A DNA stretch of 64,000 nucleotides from Nitrospira sp. (GCA_018242665.1 JAFEBL010000006.1:124001-188000), one strand, 5' to 3'; shown: positions 17,191 through 26,917, counted from the first letter of the stretch. Notes: generated by a model from the sequence alone, not told the origin. Numbers and translations are program-made.

Positions 17191-17219
17191 AAAAAAGAGT
17201 CGGCTTCCGAGCTGCCGAC
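17191..17219 (-). terminator. Rho-independent terminator of the sigma-54 activator gene
   Basis: On the minus strand a GTCGGC/GCCGAC stem (17219-17214 with 17204-17199) is followed by TC and six T (17196-17191). It lies about 20 bases beyond the activator's stop, so the downstream operon must have its own promoter. Confidence 0.8.
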
Positions 17220-17237
17220 GCGAGGCACATACCGGGC

Positions 17238-18740
17238 TCAACCGGAGGGAAGCAGTTCTTCTTTGTCACCGCCTTTGTGGCTGGGCAGCCTACCGAGAAG
17301 TCCGCGGGTACGCAGTCTGTTAAAAAGGGTGCGAGGTGATAGCTTCAGCAGGGCAGCCATCTGCAAGCGACAGCCTCTACTTTCTCGCATGGCCCATACG
17401 AGCAATAGCCGCTCGCATTCCGCGAGTACTTGAGTAGATGACATGCCGTGCTTGACCTTCTCCAGCAGCGCGTCCGCGAAGCCATCCAAGCTATCGGAGC
17501 CGTTTTCATCACACAGATGAGTGAAGACTTCCGGCGGCAGATCTGCCATGTTCATGATGTCTCCTGCCTCCTTCCGAAACATGGCTTTTCGTACGAGGTT
17601 TTCCAATTCTCGGACGTTGCCTTCATAGGTCAGCGTCGTGAAGAGTTCAAGCACCCGTGAATCGACATCATGAATCGTTCCGGCGTAACAGGAGGCGTGT
17701 TTATTGACAAAAAAACGTACCAGTGGCTCAATGTCTTCCTTGCGTGCCTTCAGGAGAGGGAGCCGCAGAGAGAACACATCGAGTCTCTGATACAGATCCA
17801 TACGAAACGCACCGCGTGCCACCTCTGCCGTCAAATCCTTATTACTGGCCGCAATGATCCGAATGTCCGTCTTCTGCTCATTTTCCTCTCCGACCGGACG
17901 AACGGTTCCTTCCTGAAGCACCCGGAGCAACTTGGGCTGTAAATGCTGATCGAGTTCACTGACCTCATCGAGAAAGAGCACCCCGCCGCGGGCGGCCCGA
18001 AAATACCCTTGACGATCCTCATTGGCCCCCGTAAACGCGCCGCGCTTATAACCGAAGAACTCGCTCTCAGCAAGTGTGCTCGAGATGGCACTGCAATTGA
18101 CGGCAATGAACGGTCCCTTTGCGCGCTTTTCATCCAAATGATGTATGGCTCTCGCTACGACTTCTTTGCCGGTTCCTGACTCGCCGGTCAGCAACACCGG
18201 CACGTCACTGAGCTTCGCTGCTTTTTGGACTTGATCTCGCACGCTCTGTATTTCAGCGCTGGACCCCACCAAACCAAGCTGTTCTGGAAACGAGTGCGTA
18301 CTTTCATCGGTGTCTTTGGTCCGCTTCAGAGCCATCAGGACGTTGGCTCTCAGCTCCCAATAGAATCCCGGATCGGATTCGTCCAATAGGACGGTCACAC
18401 CTTTGGCGAAAGGTATACAGTATTCCGACAACGACAGACATTGGGCGGATTCGGCATAGGCAACCGTCACCGGTGGCCTAGGCAGCTCAATCATCGACTC
18501 GAGGATTCGATCTCCCCAGCATATTTCCAATGAGCACGCACAGTCGACGGAACGCCAGCGGAGGGGAAAAATCACGACTGTGGGAGTCAGGCGATGGACT
18601 GCGGGAAGGATCCGATCACAGGTGTAAATCGACTCGACGCGACACGAAGCGCGAAGCACGTCGGTAATGCGATGAAGGCGAACCCGGTTCCAGTCTGCAA
18701 CCACAATGGTCCTCTCGGCCATATCGGCGTGCATATTCAT
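17238..18740 (-). CDS. Sigma-54-dependent transcriptional activator, upstream of the Fap-like cluster
   Basis: This 500-aa protein has an N-terminal region (1-140) that looks like a degenerate receiver: [20 protein letters not shown] starts like one, but the acidic phospho-acceptor pocket is not evident. The AAA+ domain has Walker A GESGTGKE (186-193), the sigma-54 contact loop GAFTGA (234-239), Walker B GGVLFLDE (252-259) and R-finger region. The C-terminal HTH ([19 protein letters not shown]) completes it. It probably activates the neighbouring secretion operon, but no sigma-54 site was found there. The start has a distant GGAG; ATG at 18734 is an alternative. Confidence 0.9.
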   Translation of the reverse strand: MNMHADMAERTIVVADWNRVRLHRITDVLRASCRVESIYTCDRILPAVHRLTPTVVIFPLRWRSVDCACSLEICWGDRILESMIELPRPPVTVAYAESAQCLSLSEYCIPFAKGVTVLLDESDPGFYWELRANVLMALKRTKDTDESTHSFPEQLGLVGSSAEIQSVRDQVQKAAKLSDVPVLLTGESGTGKEVVARAIHHLDEKRAKGPFIAVNCSAISSTLAESEFFGYKRGAFTGANEDRQGYFRAARGGVLFLDEVSELDQHLQPKLLRVLQEGTVRPVGEENEQKTDIRIIAASNKDLTAEVARGAFRMDLYQRLDVFSLRLPLLKARKEDIEPLVRFFVNKHASCYAGTIHDVDSRVLELFTTLTYEGNVRELENLVRKAMFRKEAGDIMNMADLPPEVFTHLCDENGSDSLDGFADALLEKVKHGMSSTQVLAECERLLLVWAMRESRGCRLQMAALLKLSPRTLFNRLRTRGLLGRLPSHKGGDKEELLPSG

Positions 18741-19402
18741 AGAGACAACATCTCTCCTTCTTCTGTTATGCAGAAAACAACGAATTCGTATGCGACGAGA
18801 AAAACGGACACTGAGGCTGTTCGCAGGATGGGCTGCACTCTATATGAAATGAAGCCAGATGGCAGTCGTAGTAGTTACTACGTGTGCGTAGAAAATGCGC
18901 TAAAAACAACCACCTAGGAAGTACTAAGGAACCAAATAACAGTTCATAAATGTGACTAGGGCCGATTAGCTGGAGCCGAATGGCCGTGGGACTTACTTCA
19001 TTAGTCCATATTTCGGCGCGTGGCTTTCAGTTCATTGGACGACACATCCTCCAGTGGTTACCGGGGAAATCTTTCACCCCGACGCTGTGGTCTCCGTAAG
19101 AGTGATCGCTCGACTCTCTCACGGATGCGGCTCCAGCGCTCAGGCGCGTGACACCATCCATCCGTATCTCCACAGAGAGAGGATCGGTTTCACGAAGATG
19201 CAGAGGAAATGCCGTCGATGGAAGGAGGATCGGATGAGCATGCACCCACAACAGACCAATCGTTGCAATCGGGCAGGCATCGCGAGGTAACTCGATTTTG
19301 TTGGACAACTCGAACGGACAGGCCCTCGAAGGACTCGGGGGCAGGTGCCCCCACTCATCTGATGGACGATCCGAAGCAACGAACGCGCGGCTCTTACGCG
19401 AT
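18741..19402. other. Long intergenic region with a palindrome
   Basis: These 662 bases hold no supported gene. A 16-bp palindrome CGTAGTAGTTACTACG spans 18867-18882, about 130 bases before the activator start, and could be an operator. The stretch 18890-18980 is AT-rich. A 93-codon minus frame at 19027-19308 shows no coding character. Confidence 0.45.
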
Positions 19403-19810
19403 TCACAGGGATCCGTTCGATAACATCGTCACGTGCACCGTTCGCTCGCGCGGGCCGTCAAGTTCTACCAATAGGACGGACTGCCATGTGCCGAGAAGGA
19501 GGCGGCCTTCGGAGATGGGAATCGTCAAAGAGGGACCCAGGATGGATGACGCCATGTGGGACCAGGCATGGGAGGGATTGTGCGCATGGCGAAATCGAAT
19601 CATCGGGATCATCGCTTCCACCACGTCGAGCAAATCCTGTTCGGTGCCCTCGCCGATTTCCCCAGTCGTGATCGCCGCCGTCGTGTGGGAGACGAAGACC
19701 GTACAGAGTCCATCGTTCACCCCGGCTTGTTCAATCGCGTCGGACAGCCGCTCGGTTAGATCGAAGATGTCCTTCTTTTGGCGGGTCTTGATTCGGAAGG
19801 TTTCCGTCAT
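19403..19810 (-). CDS. YjbQ/UPF0047 family protein
   Basis: This 135-aa protein is full length for the family. Signatures are FVSHTTAAITTGE, the metal-ligand stretch HAHNPSHAWSHMASSILGPS and the end strand GTWQSVLLVELDGPRERTV. YjbQ proteins have weak thiamine-phosphate synthase activity in vitro; the physiological role is unclear. It is cytoplasmic, downstream of the DUF59 gene by 76 bases and in the same orientation. Confidence 0.95.
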   Translation of the reverse strand: MTETFRIKTRQKKDIFDLTERLSDAIEQAGVNDGLCTVFVSHTTAAITTGEIGEGTEQDLLDVVEAMIPMIRFRHAHNPSHAWSHMASSILGPSLTIPISEGRLLLGTWQSVLLVELDGPRERTVHVTMLSNGSL

Positions 19811-19886
19811 GCGACGCCTCTGTTCGTCACGATGCTCTCCGCCTCATCGTGGCGGCTACTGGTGAAACCCCTACCGGAAACCCACG

Positions 19887-20210
19887 TCACGTCCGCCCCA
19901 GTTGCGCTTTGGCGGCCGCGCTCATCATGTCCGGCTTCCACGCCGGATCCCATACCAGATCGACCTCCACGGAACGTGCGTCAGACAGCTCACGCAAGAT
20001 CGCCGAATGCACCATTTCCATCAACAGTTCTTCCATCGGGCAAGCCGGCGTCGTCATCGTCATCGTGACATGCACCTGGCCATCGCGGACCTCGCTGCCA
20101 TAGACCAACCCCAAGTCGACGATATTGATCCCCAACTCGGGATCCACCACCTGACGCAGCGCCTCCATCACCCGAGGATCTGATCCCGCTCCCTGTTTCT
20201 CTATGGTCAT
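19887..20210 (-). CDS. DUF59/MIP18-family Fe-S cluster assembly factor (SufT-like)
   Basis: This 107-aa protein starts at MTIEKQGAG behind GGAGTG. The MIP18 fold is marked by ALRQVVDPELGINIVDLGLVYG and TMTTPACPMEELLMEMV, with the conserved Cys. SufT-like proteins help mature Fe-S proteins. It ends in a short WDPAWKPDMMS motif typical of PaaD-like members. It sits 49 bases after the NnrS-like gene; NO and nitrite damage Fe-S centres, which fits this context. Confidence 0.93.
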   Translation of the reverse strand: MTIEKQGAGSDPRVMEALRQVVDPELGINIVDLGLVYGSEVRDGQVHVTMTMTTPACPMEELLMEMVHSAILRELSDARSVEVDLVWDPAWKPDMMSAAAKAQLGRT

Positions 20211-20259
20211 CCAACACTCCCTTGTACGTACGACGACGCCTTCTTCACGAAGACCCACA

Positions 20260-21360
20260 TCAGAATGGGGCACGGCTCGTGGCACCCGGCCGCTCCGGCA
20301 AACTCCCCAAGGCCGTGACCGTATTCGCCAGGAACAGAACCAACATCACGGCATTCAGTAACCCGCCGACCTGCCGTCCCGCCCCCCATCCCGCTGCGTC
20401 ACCCACCAGTCGCACCAGCAATGTCGCTTGCAGCAACAGCACATGCGCGTAAAACAACGGTCGATACGTCATCCGCGCACCGAGCACCGCCGGAAAGATG
20501 ATCGGCGCATGGGCGAAGATCATCGCAAACACAAACCCTAGAAAGAATGCATGCAGCATGGCATCGTACTGCGGCCCCACTGGGACGCCGCCATAGACCA
20601 TCGCCGCCAGTCCGCTCACACCCAACCAGACATAGCCACTGAGCAGACAGACGGCGATGAAGCGTGTCAGCCCTGTTTGATGGACCGTTCGTCTGGCAAT
20701 GTCATTGAGGCCCAGCCATAGGGCCAGCCCGGTGAGCCCGGCACCGAACAGACGCACCGCGCCGTCAAACCACCAGCCAAGGAACAAAAGCCCCGCAAGC
20801 AACGTCCCGAGGATGAGCACAAATGCCATCTGCGCGCCGGCGGTCACCTGCTGCAATCGGGCCAATTCCAGCCGCTCACCGGCAATGGTCACCACGAGAA
20901 AGGCGGCCCACCAGAAGACGATCAGAAAGACGGGCCACCCAAGAACCCACAGGAGATTACCGAGAGCCCAGACGATCGCGCCGCCTCCCATCGTGACCGT
21001 GTATAAGGCCGGGTGCCGCCGGATAATGGCTGCAAAAATCGCCACCAACCCGACACTGCCGCCCAGCATCAAGAGCTGGGCCGCGAGAGGCGGACCGCCT
21101 GCGATCAACACCAGGGCGCCAAGACCGGTGAGCAATGGTGCCGCATAGGCCCACGGTTGGCCGAGAGCCACCGCCCGCTCCAAACTGATCAGCGTCCCGA
21201 GAAAGCCGGATACCATCAGCGGTCCATGCAACGATGTAAACCCAGGATGCGGCAGAGGCACATCCCAGCCAAGTCGCGCGACGCCGGCCCAGAGCCCCGT
21301 GAGCAAGGCCACCATGCCGAGCGCAAGCAGCGGAAGCCGTCGCGGATGGCGGATCATCAT
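20260..21360 (-). CDS. NnrS-like integral membrane protein
   Basis: This 366-aa protein starts at MMIRHPRRLP behind GGAGACC. It is hydrophobic throughout with roughly 10-12 membrane segments. The conserved early HGPLMVSGFLGTLISLERA (about 41-59) and the late YDAMLHAFFLGFVFAMIFAHAPII (about 268-291), with His residues, resemble NnrS-type haem/copper proteins linked to nitric oxide stress. It overlaps no gene but starts 25 bases after the hemerythrin gene. Assignment to NnrS itself rather than a relative is moderate. Confidence 0.75.
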   Translation of the reverse strand: MMIRHPRRLPLLALGMVALLTGLWAGVARLGWDVPLPHPGFTSLHGPLMVSGFLGTLISLERAVALGQPWAYAAPLLTGLGALVLIAGGPPLAAQLLMLGGSVGLVAIFAAIIRRHPALYTVTMGGGAIVWALGNLLWVLGWPVFLIVFWWAAFLVVTIAGERLELARLQQVTAGAQMAFVLILGTLLAGLLFLGWWFDGAVRLFGAGLTGLALWLGLNDIARRTVHQTGLTRFIAVCLLSGYVWLGVSGLAAMVYGGVPVGPQYDAMLHAFFLGFVFAMIFAHAPIIFPAVLGARMTYRPLFYAHVLLLQATLLVRLVGDAAGWGAGRQVGGLLNAVMLVLFLANTVTALGSLPERPGATSRAPF

Positions 21361-21385
21361 CGTGACGGTCTCCTTGGCACTGCCA

Positions 21386-21931
21386 TCAGGATTCTTCCTC
21401 CTCAAGCGGAGCGAGCGTCTCGAGACGATACCCGGCCCTGGCGAGTGCGCCCTCCAAGGTTTTTATGACCGCCGGGCTGTCGGAATGCCGCATGACGCTC
21501 AGAAGCGGCGCAGCCCGCAGGGCAGCCAACAGTGGTTCCATCTCCGCAGTCGGCAACTGATCGCAGAGGGCATAGAGACCATCAGGGCCTTCTTCCAATC
21601 GATTGTGATCTGACAAAATCCGGCGAATCGTTGCGAGAATCTGAGTGGTTGGCGTAGGCATGAGCAAGGTCGCCAGCGCGCCGTGATCGAGTCGCAGCTT
21701 CGCCGCGATCGTCAATGGTTCCCCGCCTCGCCAGCGCTGCAACGCGGGCATCAACAACTTTTCCTCCATGCCGATGTGCCTCAGCAAACCCACGCGAAAT
21801 TGATCGTAGGTCGCCTGATCTACCCGATCGGCAGTGGTTGCCGCGGAACACAACAGCTCGTCCAGTCGTCGATGATCCTCCGCCAGCACGCTCGTGATGG
21901 GCCCCGGCCCTTTCATGTCTGGCTGTGTCAT
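21386..21931 (-). CDS. Hemerythrin-like (HHE) domain protein
   Basis: This 181-aa protein is a four-helix HHE domain. Candidate di-iron ligands are His in LAEDHRRLDELL, His and Glu in LLRHIGMEEKLLMP, His in LRLDHGAL, and His in LSDHNRLEEGPDGLY. Bacterial members bind O2 or NO or repair Fe centres. The C-terminal part (about 130-181) is an extra acidic extension. It heads the NnrS/DUF59/YjbQ gene run. No FNR or NsrR box was seen in front. Confidence 0.88.
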   Translation of the reverse strand: MTQPDMKGPGPITSVLAEDHRRLDELLCSAATTADRVDQATYDQFRVGLLRHIGMEEKLLMPALQRWRGGEPLTIAAKLRLDHGALATLLMPTPTTQILATIRRILSDHNRLEEGPDGLYALCDQLPTAEMEPLLAALRAAPLLSVMRHSDSPAVIKTLEGALARAGYRLETLAPLEEEES

Positions 21932-22110
21932 CCGATCGGTTCCATCGCAAGCTCGATCCTGTTACTTCGAGGATGAGTCGACGCTCGCCCTCACCAGCGA
22001 CAGACCCTACTGCCTGGAGGACAGACTGTCAACGTTCCGAAGTTAGGGAAGAGTGCGATGATCCGCCGGGAGAGATCGGACGACAGCTTGGAGGCGGTCC
22101 ACAGAGCCAA

Positions 22111-22359
22111 TCATCCACGGTCAGCCGGAACAGCGCCCGCTGCCGGTACGACTTGTCCTCGCGAGCCGGGCTTCCGCCCCGGCTGCTGTTGCGCGATATC
22201 CAGCGGAGACCATCCTCCACCGAGGGCCTTATTCTCCGCCAGCGCGATGCGAATGCGCTTGCACCGTTCCTCGTCCTGCCACAGATCCCACCAGGGCAGG
22301 TTGGCAAAGGATTGCGTCTCCTGATCAGAAGCCGCCATCCGGAATCCGTTCGGCAGCAT
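22111..22359 (-). pseudogene. Remnant of an outer-membrane efflux factor
   Basis: About 50 codons read NGFRMAASDQ...FANLPWWDLWQDE...IRIALAENKAL, closely parallel to residues 33-76 of the intact outer-membrane factor at the left edge of the window (FRMA..., ANTPWWELLRDQE...IRTALEDNK.L). The signal peptide is missing and the similarity collapses after AENKAL, where a full gene would continue for about 400 codons. It lies at the end of an efflux operon exactly where the channel gene belongs. The pump may use a channel encoded elsewhere. Confidence 0.6.
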
Positions 22360-22371
22360 GATGAACCTATT

Positions 22372-22677
22372 CTATGCAGGGTCGCACTGGCCGGGGCTCG
22401 CCACCGGGGCCGCTCCGGTAATTTCACCCACAATGTGCCTGGTACAACAGCCATGGGCGATCAAAGCCGCACCTTCCCGCCACATCCTGGCCAGGAGGGC
22501 CTTGCCGTCTTCCGAGATGAATGTGATCCCGATCAGTTCGACGACGGGCGCGAAGATGCCGGACTGCCGCACGATTTGCCAGGTTCGTTCCAGTTCTGTC
22601 ACCCAGGGCCCGCTCAAACTGCCCTCCAGGGTCAGCCGCGCGGAATCTCCAGTCTGCTCCGATGTGATCTTCAACAT
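22372..22677 (-). CDS. STAS-like domain protein
   Basis: This 101-aa protein starts at MLKITSEQTGD; a GTG five codons earlier (22692) overlaps the pump gene end and is an alternative. It shows the STAS pattern: LTLEGSLSGPWVTELERTW, VVELIGITFISEDGKALLARM and a final hydrophobic strand. The phosphorylatable Ser of anti-anti-sigma factors is probably present in FISEDG. Its place at the end of an RND operon is odd; a regulatory or lipid-related role cannot be chosen. Confidence 0.7.
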   Translation of the reverse strand: MLKITSEQTGDSARLTLEGSLSGPWVTELERTWQIVRQSGIFAPVVELIGITFISEDGKALLARMWREGAALIAHGCCTRHIVGEITGAAPVASPGQCDPA

Positions 22678-22688
22678 AGTGATGCCAT

Positions 22689-25600
22689 TCACCCCTTTGC
22701 ACCGGCGAGCTGCAAGCCCGGCTCCTCGGCTGCATCGAACTCCTCCGCCGGTTGATGCCGCGTCGCGATCAACGAATAGAACACCGGCACCACGAACAGC
22801 GTGAACAGCGTGCCGACCGTCATGCCCGTGACCAGCACCATGCCGATGCTGTTCCGCGCCGCCGCACCGGGCCCCGACACCAGCACCAGCGGCAGATGGC
22901 CGAACACCGTCGCCGCCGAAGTCATCAACACGGGGCGCAACCGCGTCATCGCCGCCTCGCGCAGCGCCGCCGTCTTCGACAAACCACGCGCTTGCAAGGT
23001 ATTGGCGAATTCCACGATCAGAATGCCGTTCTTCGCAATGAGGCCCACCAGCGTGATCAAGCCGACCTGCGAATAGATGTTGATCGTCGTGAGGTTCAGA
23101 AAACTAAAGACGAGCGCCCCGGAAATGGCCAACGGCACCGAACCTAAGAGCACGATCAACGGATCACGGAAACTCTGAAACTGCGCAGCCAGCACCAGAT
23201 AGATCAACACGACGGCGAATCCCAGCGTCACGATGAGGGCCGACCCCTCATGCCTGATCTGGCGCGATTCGCCGGCATAATCGAGCGTCGCACGAGAACC
23301 GGCGATGGCCGCCGCGGCAGTTTCCAGCACACGCAGCGCTTCGTCCTTCGTCACGCCCGGCTTCACTCCGCCGAAGATGCGGACCGCATTACGTTGTTGG
23401 AACCGATTCAACGTTCGTGGCGCGGTGCTGGTCTCGATGTGGGTAAAGGTCGACACCGGGACCAACTGCCCGCCGGGCGTCTTGATCTTCAAATCCAGCA
23501 GCGGATCCAGCGTGGCGCGATCCTTGTCGCCGATCTGCGGAATGACCTTGTAGCTCCGGTCATAGAAATTGAACCGATTCACGTAGGCGCCGCCGAGTAG
23601 CGTGCCCAGTTCCTGCCCGACACGCGCCAGGTCGAACCCCAAATCGGCCAGCCGCTCACGATCGATGACGACGCGCGCCTCAGGCAAATCGAGTTTAAGG
23701 TCTGTATCGACATACAGAAATTTGCCGCTCTGCCAGCCGGCGCCGAGCACAGCCGCCGTTGTTTCCATCAACTGCTCGGCAGGCAACTGACTTTCCAAAA
23801 TCAATTCCACGTCATACTGCCCCGGCGTCGGCAGGGGCGGATCGAGTCGTGGGAAGACGCGCAGCCCAGGAATTTGCGAGACCGCGCCATAGACTTGGCC
23901 ATACATCAGCTCAGTCGAACGAGACCGCTCACGCCAATCTTTTGCAACCAGGCCGCCAAAGCCACCCCACGATGAGGTGAGCGACCAGGTGAAGCGCGCC
24001 TCGGGGAACGCCCGGAGGGCATCAATCACCTTCAAAGAATCCTGGTTCGTGGCTGCCACCGTCGAATCCGGTGCGGCTTCGAGAAAGAGGCTGATGTGGC
24101 TCTGATCTTCCACCGGCGCCAACTCCTGCCGGGAAAATTGATACAAGGGCCAGGCCGCGACCATCACCAACAGGGCCGCAACGACAATCGCCCAACGCAT
24201 CTCCAACGCCCCGTCGAGCAAACGTCCATAGCCCGCGCGCGTCGCGTCGAAGACCCGATTCACCAGCATGGTCAACCGCCCTTCCCGGCCTTCAGGGTGC
24301 ACGAAATACGAACTCATCACCGGCGAGAGCGTGATCGCCACCACGCCAGACAAGACCACGGCGGCGGCCAGGGTCATCGCAAACTCCAAAAACAGCGATC
24401 CGGTCAAGCCACCTTGAAACCCGATCGGGGCATAGACAGCGGCCAGCGTGATCGTCATCGCGATGATAGGCCCGACCAGTTCACGCGAACCGAGCAGCGC
24501 AGCCTGTATTCGGGATTTGCCTTCTCGCACGTGCCGCTCGACGTTCTCAACGACGACGATCGCATCGTCCACGACCAATCCCACCGACAACACGATGGCG
24601 AGGATCGTCAACAGATTCAGGCTGAAGCCGAAGGCGTACATGAAGATCGCCGCGCCGACCAACGACACCGGCATGGCGACCAGCGGCACCAGGGCCGTCC
24701 GCACCGAGCCCATGAAGAGAAAGACCACCGTCGCCACGATCAACACCGTTTCACCGAGCGTCTTGGTGATTTCCGCCAACGCGCTCCGCATGAACATGGT
24801 GCCGTCCCACACCAACTGCATGTCGATGTCCTTCGGCAATGTCGGGCGAATCCGGTCCATTTCCTCCCGCAGCCGATGCGCCACCTCGATCTCGTTCGAA
24901 CCCACCAGCGGCCAGATGCCGAGGTACACCCCTTCCGTGCGGTTGTACTTGGCCACCACCTCGGCTTCCTCAGCGCCGTTCTCTACTCGCGCTACGTCTC
25001 TCAACCGCACGATGGCTCCGCCGCGATCCGTGACGATGAGATCCTCGAACTCTTCGGTGCTCCGAAGATCCGTGTTCGCCAGGAGATTAATCTGCACCAG
25101 GTTGCCCTTCGTCCGGCCGACAGCGGCCAGATAATTGTTGCGACGCAACGCCGCTTGCACGTCACCGGGCGAGAGGTTATAGGCGGCCAGACGGTCCGGA
25201 TCGATCCAGACCCGCATGGCAATCTGTCGTCCACCTTCGATCGTCACGCGCTGCACGCCGGCCAAAGTGGCGAATTGCGGTTGGAGCGACCGCAGCAACC
25301 AATCCGTCAAGGCCGGCACCGTGCGCTCCGGCGAGGTGAAACTCAGATAAAACGACGCATAGGGACGATCCGCCCGCTGCACCTCCACCGCCGGCGGTTC
25401 CGCTTCTGCCGGCAACTCCGACCGGACCTGTTGAAGGCGTGCCGTCACTTCGGCCAGCGCCGCCGTGCTGTTGTGGTTCAATTTCAGATGGACCGTAACG
25501 GTGCTGATACCGGCCCGGCTGGTGGATTCCAGATAATCGACGCCGCTGATGGCCGACACCACCCGTTCGATCGGCGTGGTCAGAAACCCTCGCACCGTTT

Positions 25601-25772
25601 CGGCACTGGCCCCGTAATAGACGGTCGTGATGATGATCGACGAACTTTCAATCTTGGGATATTGCTGCACGGGCAGTGTCGTCAACGCGCGCCAGCCGAC
25701 AAGCACAATGACCAGATTGATCACCACAGCCAAGACCGGGTGTTTGATGAAGACATCGGTGAATGAACGCAT
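22689..25772 (-). CDS. RND efflux pump inner-membrane permease (HAE1 family), second copy
   Basis: This 1,027-aa protein starts at MRSFTDVFIKHPV, with AGAGG seven bases upstream; an upstream GTG overlaps the adaptor gene. It has TM1 KHPVLAVVINLVIVLVGW, the proton-relay GLVVDDAIVVVENVERH and GLIAKNGILIVEFA in the second half. It is closer in motif pattern to MexK/MdtB-type pumps than to AcrB. It functions with the adaptor encoded just before. Operon partners are the adaptor upstream and a STAS protein and dead channel remnant downstream. Confidence 0.93.
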   Translation of the reverse strand: MRSFTDVFIKHPVLAVVINLVIVLVGWRALTTLPVQQYPKIESSSIIITTVYYGASAETVRGFLTTPIERVVSAISGVDYLESTSRAGISTVTVHLKLNHNSTAALAEVTARLQQVRSELPAEAEPPAVEVQRADRPYASFYLSFTSPERTVPALTDWLLRSLQPQFATLAGVQRVTIEGGRQIAMRVWIDPDRLAAYNLSPGDVQAALRRNNYLAAVGRTKGNLVQINLLANTDLRSTEEFEDLIVTDRGGAIVRLRDVARVENGAEEAEVVAKYNRTEGVYLGIWPLVGSNEIEVAHRLREEMDRIRPTLPKDIDMQLVWDGTMFMRSALAEITKTLGETVLIVATVVFLFMGSVRTALVPLVAMPVSLVGAAIFMYAFGFSLNLLTILAIVLSVGLVVDDAIVVVENVERHVREGKSRIQAALLGSRELVGPIIAMTITLAAVYAPIGFQGGLTGSLFLEFAMTLAAAVVLSGVVAITLSPVMSSYFVHPEGREGRLTMLVNRVFDATRAGYGRLLDGALEMRWAIVVAALLVMVAAWPLYQFSRQELAPVEDQSHISLFLEAAPDSTVAATNQDSLKVIDALRAFPEARFTWSLTSSWGGFGGLVAKDWRERSRSTELMYGQVYGAVSQIPGLRVFPRLDPPLPTPGQYDVELILESQLPAEQLMETTAAVLGAGWQSGKFLYVDTDLKLDLPEARVVIDRERLADLGFDLARVGQELGTLLGGAYVNRFNFYDRSYKVIPQIGDKDRATLDPLLDLKIKTPGGQLVPVSTFTHIETSTAPRTLNRFQQRNAVRIFGGVKPGVTKDEALRVLETAAAAIAGSRATLDYAGESRQIRHEGSALIVTLGFAVVLIYLVLAAQFQSFRDPLIVLLGSVPLAISGALVFSFLNLTTINIYSQVGLITLVGLIAKNGILIVEFANTLQARGLSKTAALREAAMTRLRPVLMTSAATVFGHLPLVLVSGPGAAARNSIGMVLVTGMTVGTLFTLFVVPVFYSLIATRHQPAEEFDAAEEPGLQLAGAKG

Positions 25773-25789
25773 GGTCATGCCTCTTTGAC

Positions 25790-26917
25790 TCACGGTTGCT
25801 CGGGCGAAGGCGTGGCATCGGACTTGGCGACCGGTCCGCCGACGGCCACGATCAGCACGCCATCACGCAATTTAAACGCACCGGATGCCGCGACCTGCTC
25901 TCCGGCGTTGAGCCCGGCATAGACGATGATGTCATCACCCAACATCGCGCCACTCTCCACGTGACGGAGCTGCGCGCGTGACTTGCCTTGGCCATCAGGG
26001 TTGATCACGAACACCTGATCACCTCCAGGTCCCTTGCGCACCGCATTGACCGGAATCGCCACCGCGCTGCGCGGCGCACCGACCCGCACTTTGATCCGCA
26101 CGGCCGCGCCTGGTGATGGCATGGAGGAGGAACGATCGATTCTGGCGCGCACCATGGCATTACGTGTCGCGGGGTCGATGCGCGCGTCCAATGCTACGAT
26201 CTTGGCGTGAAGCGCAGCAGTCTCACCGGCCGGATACACATCGACCATGTCATCCTGTCGCAATCCAGCCGCCACATGCTGCGGCACCGCAAAGTCCACA
26301 TGCACGGCTTCATCGATGCCCTGTAGCGTCGTGAGCTGCGTGCCTTCATTCAGATATTGTCCCGGGTGCACATCGGCGAGGCCGACCCGGGCACGGAACG
26401 GTGCGCGGATGGTTTTGCGGGCGATCAACGCTTTTGTGCGTGCGATTTGAGCCTGCACGACGTCGAGGTCCGCCCCGGCGCGATCAACCTCTTCCTGCGC
26501 GGCAGCAAGATCCTGTGTCAGCGCCCGCCGCCGGTTGAGGACAGTACGGGCCAACACGGCTTGGGCCTGCTGTGCCCGAAGGTCGGCTTCCTCCACCGAG
26601 ACATCGAGGGCGACCAGCACCGTGCCGGCTTCGACAATTTGGCCCGGTGTGAACCGCACCTGGCTCACCGTCCCGGCCAATTCATTGCGGAGGGTAATGG
26701 AGCGGAGGGCCAACACGGTCCCGATCGACGTCGCAGTGTGGTGATGGTCAACGGCCCTGGCCACAGCGAGCGTGACGACTTCCATCGGCTCCGGTTGATT
26801 GGTCGAGGCAGCGGCTTGGTCTTGGATGCTGCCGTATTTCCACACTGCCAACCCCATCCCGACTCCGATCACCGTCAGCATCAGCAACGACGACCCGATC
26901 CATCCACGACGATTCAT
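25790..26917 (-). CDS. RND efflux adaptor (membrane fusion protein), second copy
   Basis: This 375-aa protein has the start at MNRRGWIGSS, eight bases after GGGAGG. A single N-terminal membrane anchor (SLLMLTVIGVGMGLAVW) has no lipobox, unlike the first adaptor. The hairpin (about 110-165, EEADLRAQQAQAVLARTVLN and so on), second lipoyl half TIRAPFRARVGLADVHPGQYL and beta-barrel domain (DMVDVYPAGE) follow in order. It is adjacent to the pump with 17 bases between the genes. Confidence 0.92.
   Translation of the reverse strand: MNRRGWIGSSLLMLTVIGVGMGLAVWKYGSIQDQAAASTNQPEPMEVVTLAVARAVDHHHTATSIGTVLALRSITLRNELAGTVSQVRFTPGQIVEAGTVLVALDVSVEEADLRAQQAQAVLARTVLNRRRALTQDLAAAQEEVDRAGADLDVVQAQIARTKALIARKTIRAPFRARVGLADVHPGQYLNEGTQLTTLQGIDEAVHVDFAVPQHVAAGLRQDDMVDVYPAGETAALHAKIVALDARIDPATRNAMVRARIDRSSSMPSPGAAVRIKVRVGAPRSAVAIPVNAVRKGPGGDQVFVINPDGQGKSRAQLRHVESGAMLGDDIIVYAGLNAGEQVAASGAFKLRDGVLIVAVGGPVAKSDATPSPEQP

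Noticed and set aside
22029-22454. 141-codon minus frame overlapping the STAS gene end.
   Set aside because: It is Arg/Ser/Pro-rich without a domain; the OMF-like similarity is in another frame.
24096-25766. Plus-strand open frame of 556 codons opposite the second RND pump.
   Set aside because: It lies entirely antisense to a well-supported pump gene. Arg/His/Gln-rich composition and no family motifs show it is a shadow of GC-rich codon use.
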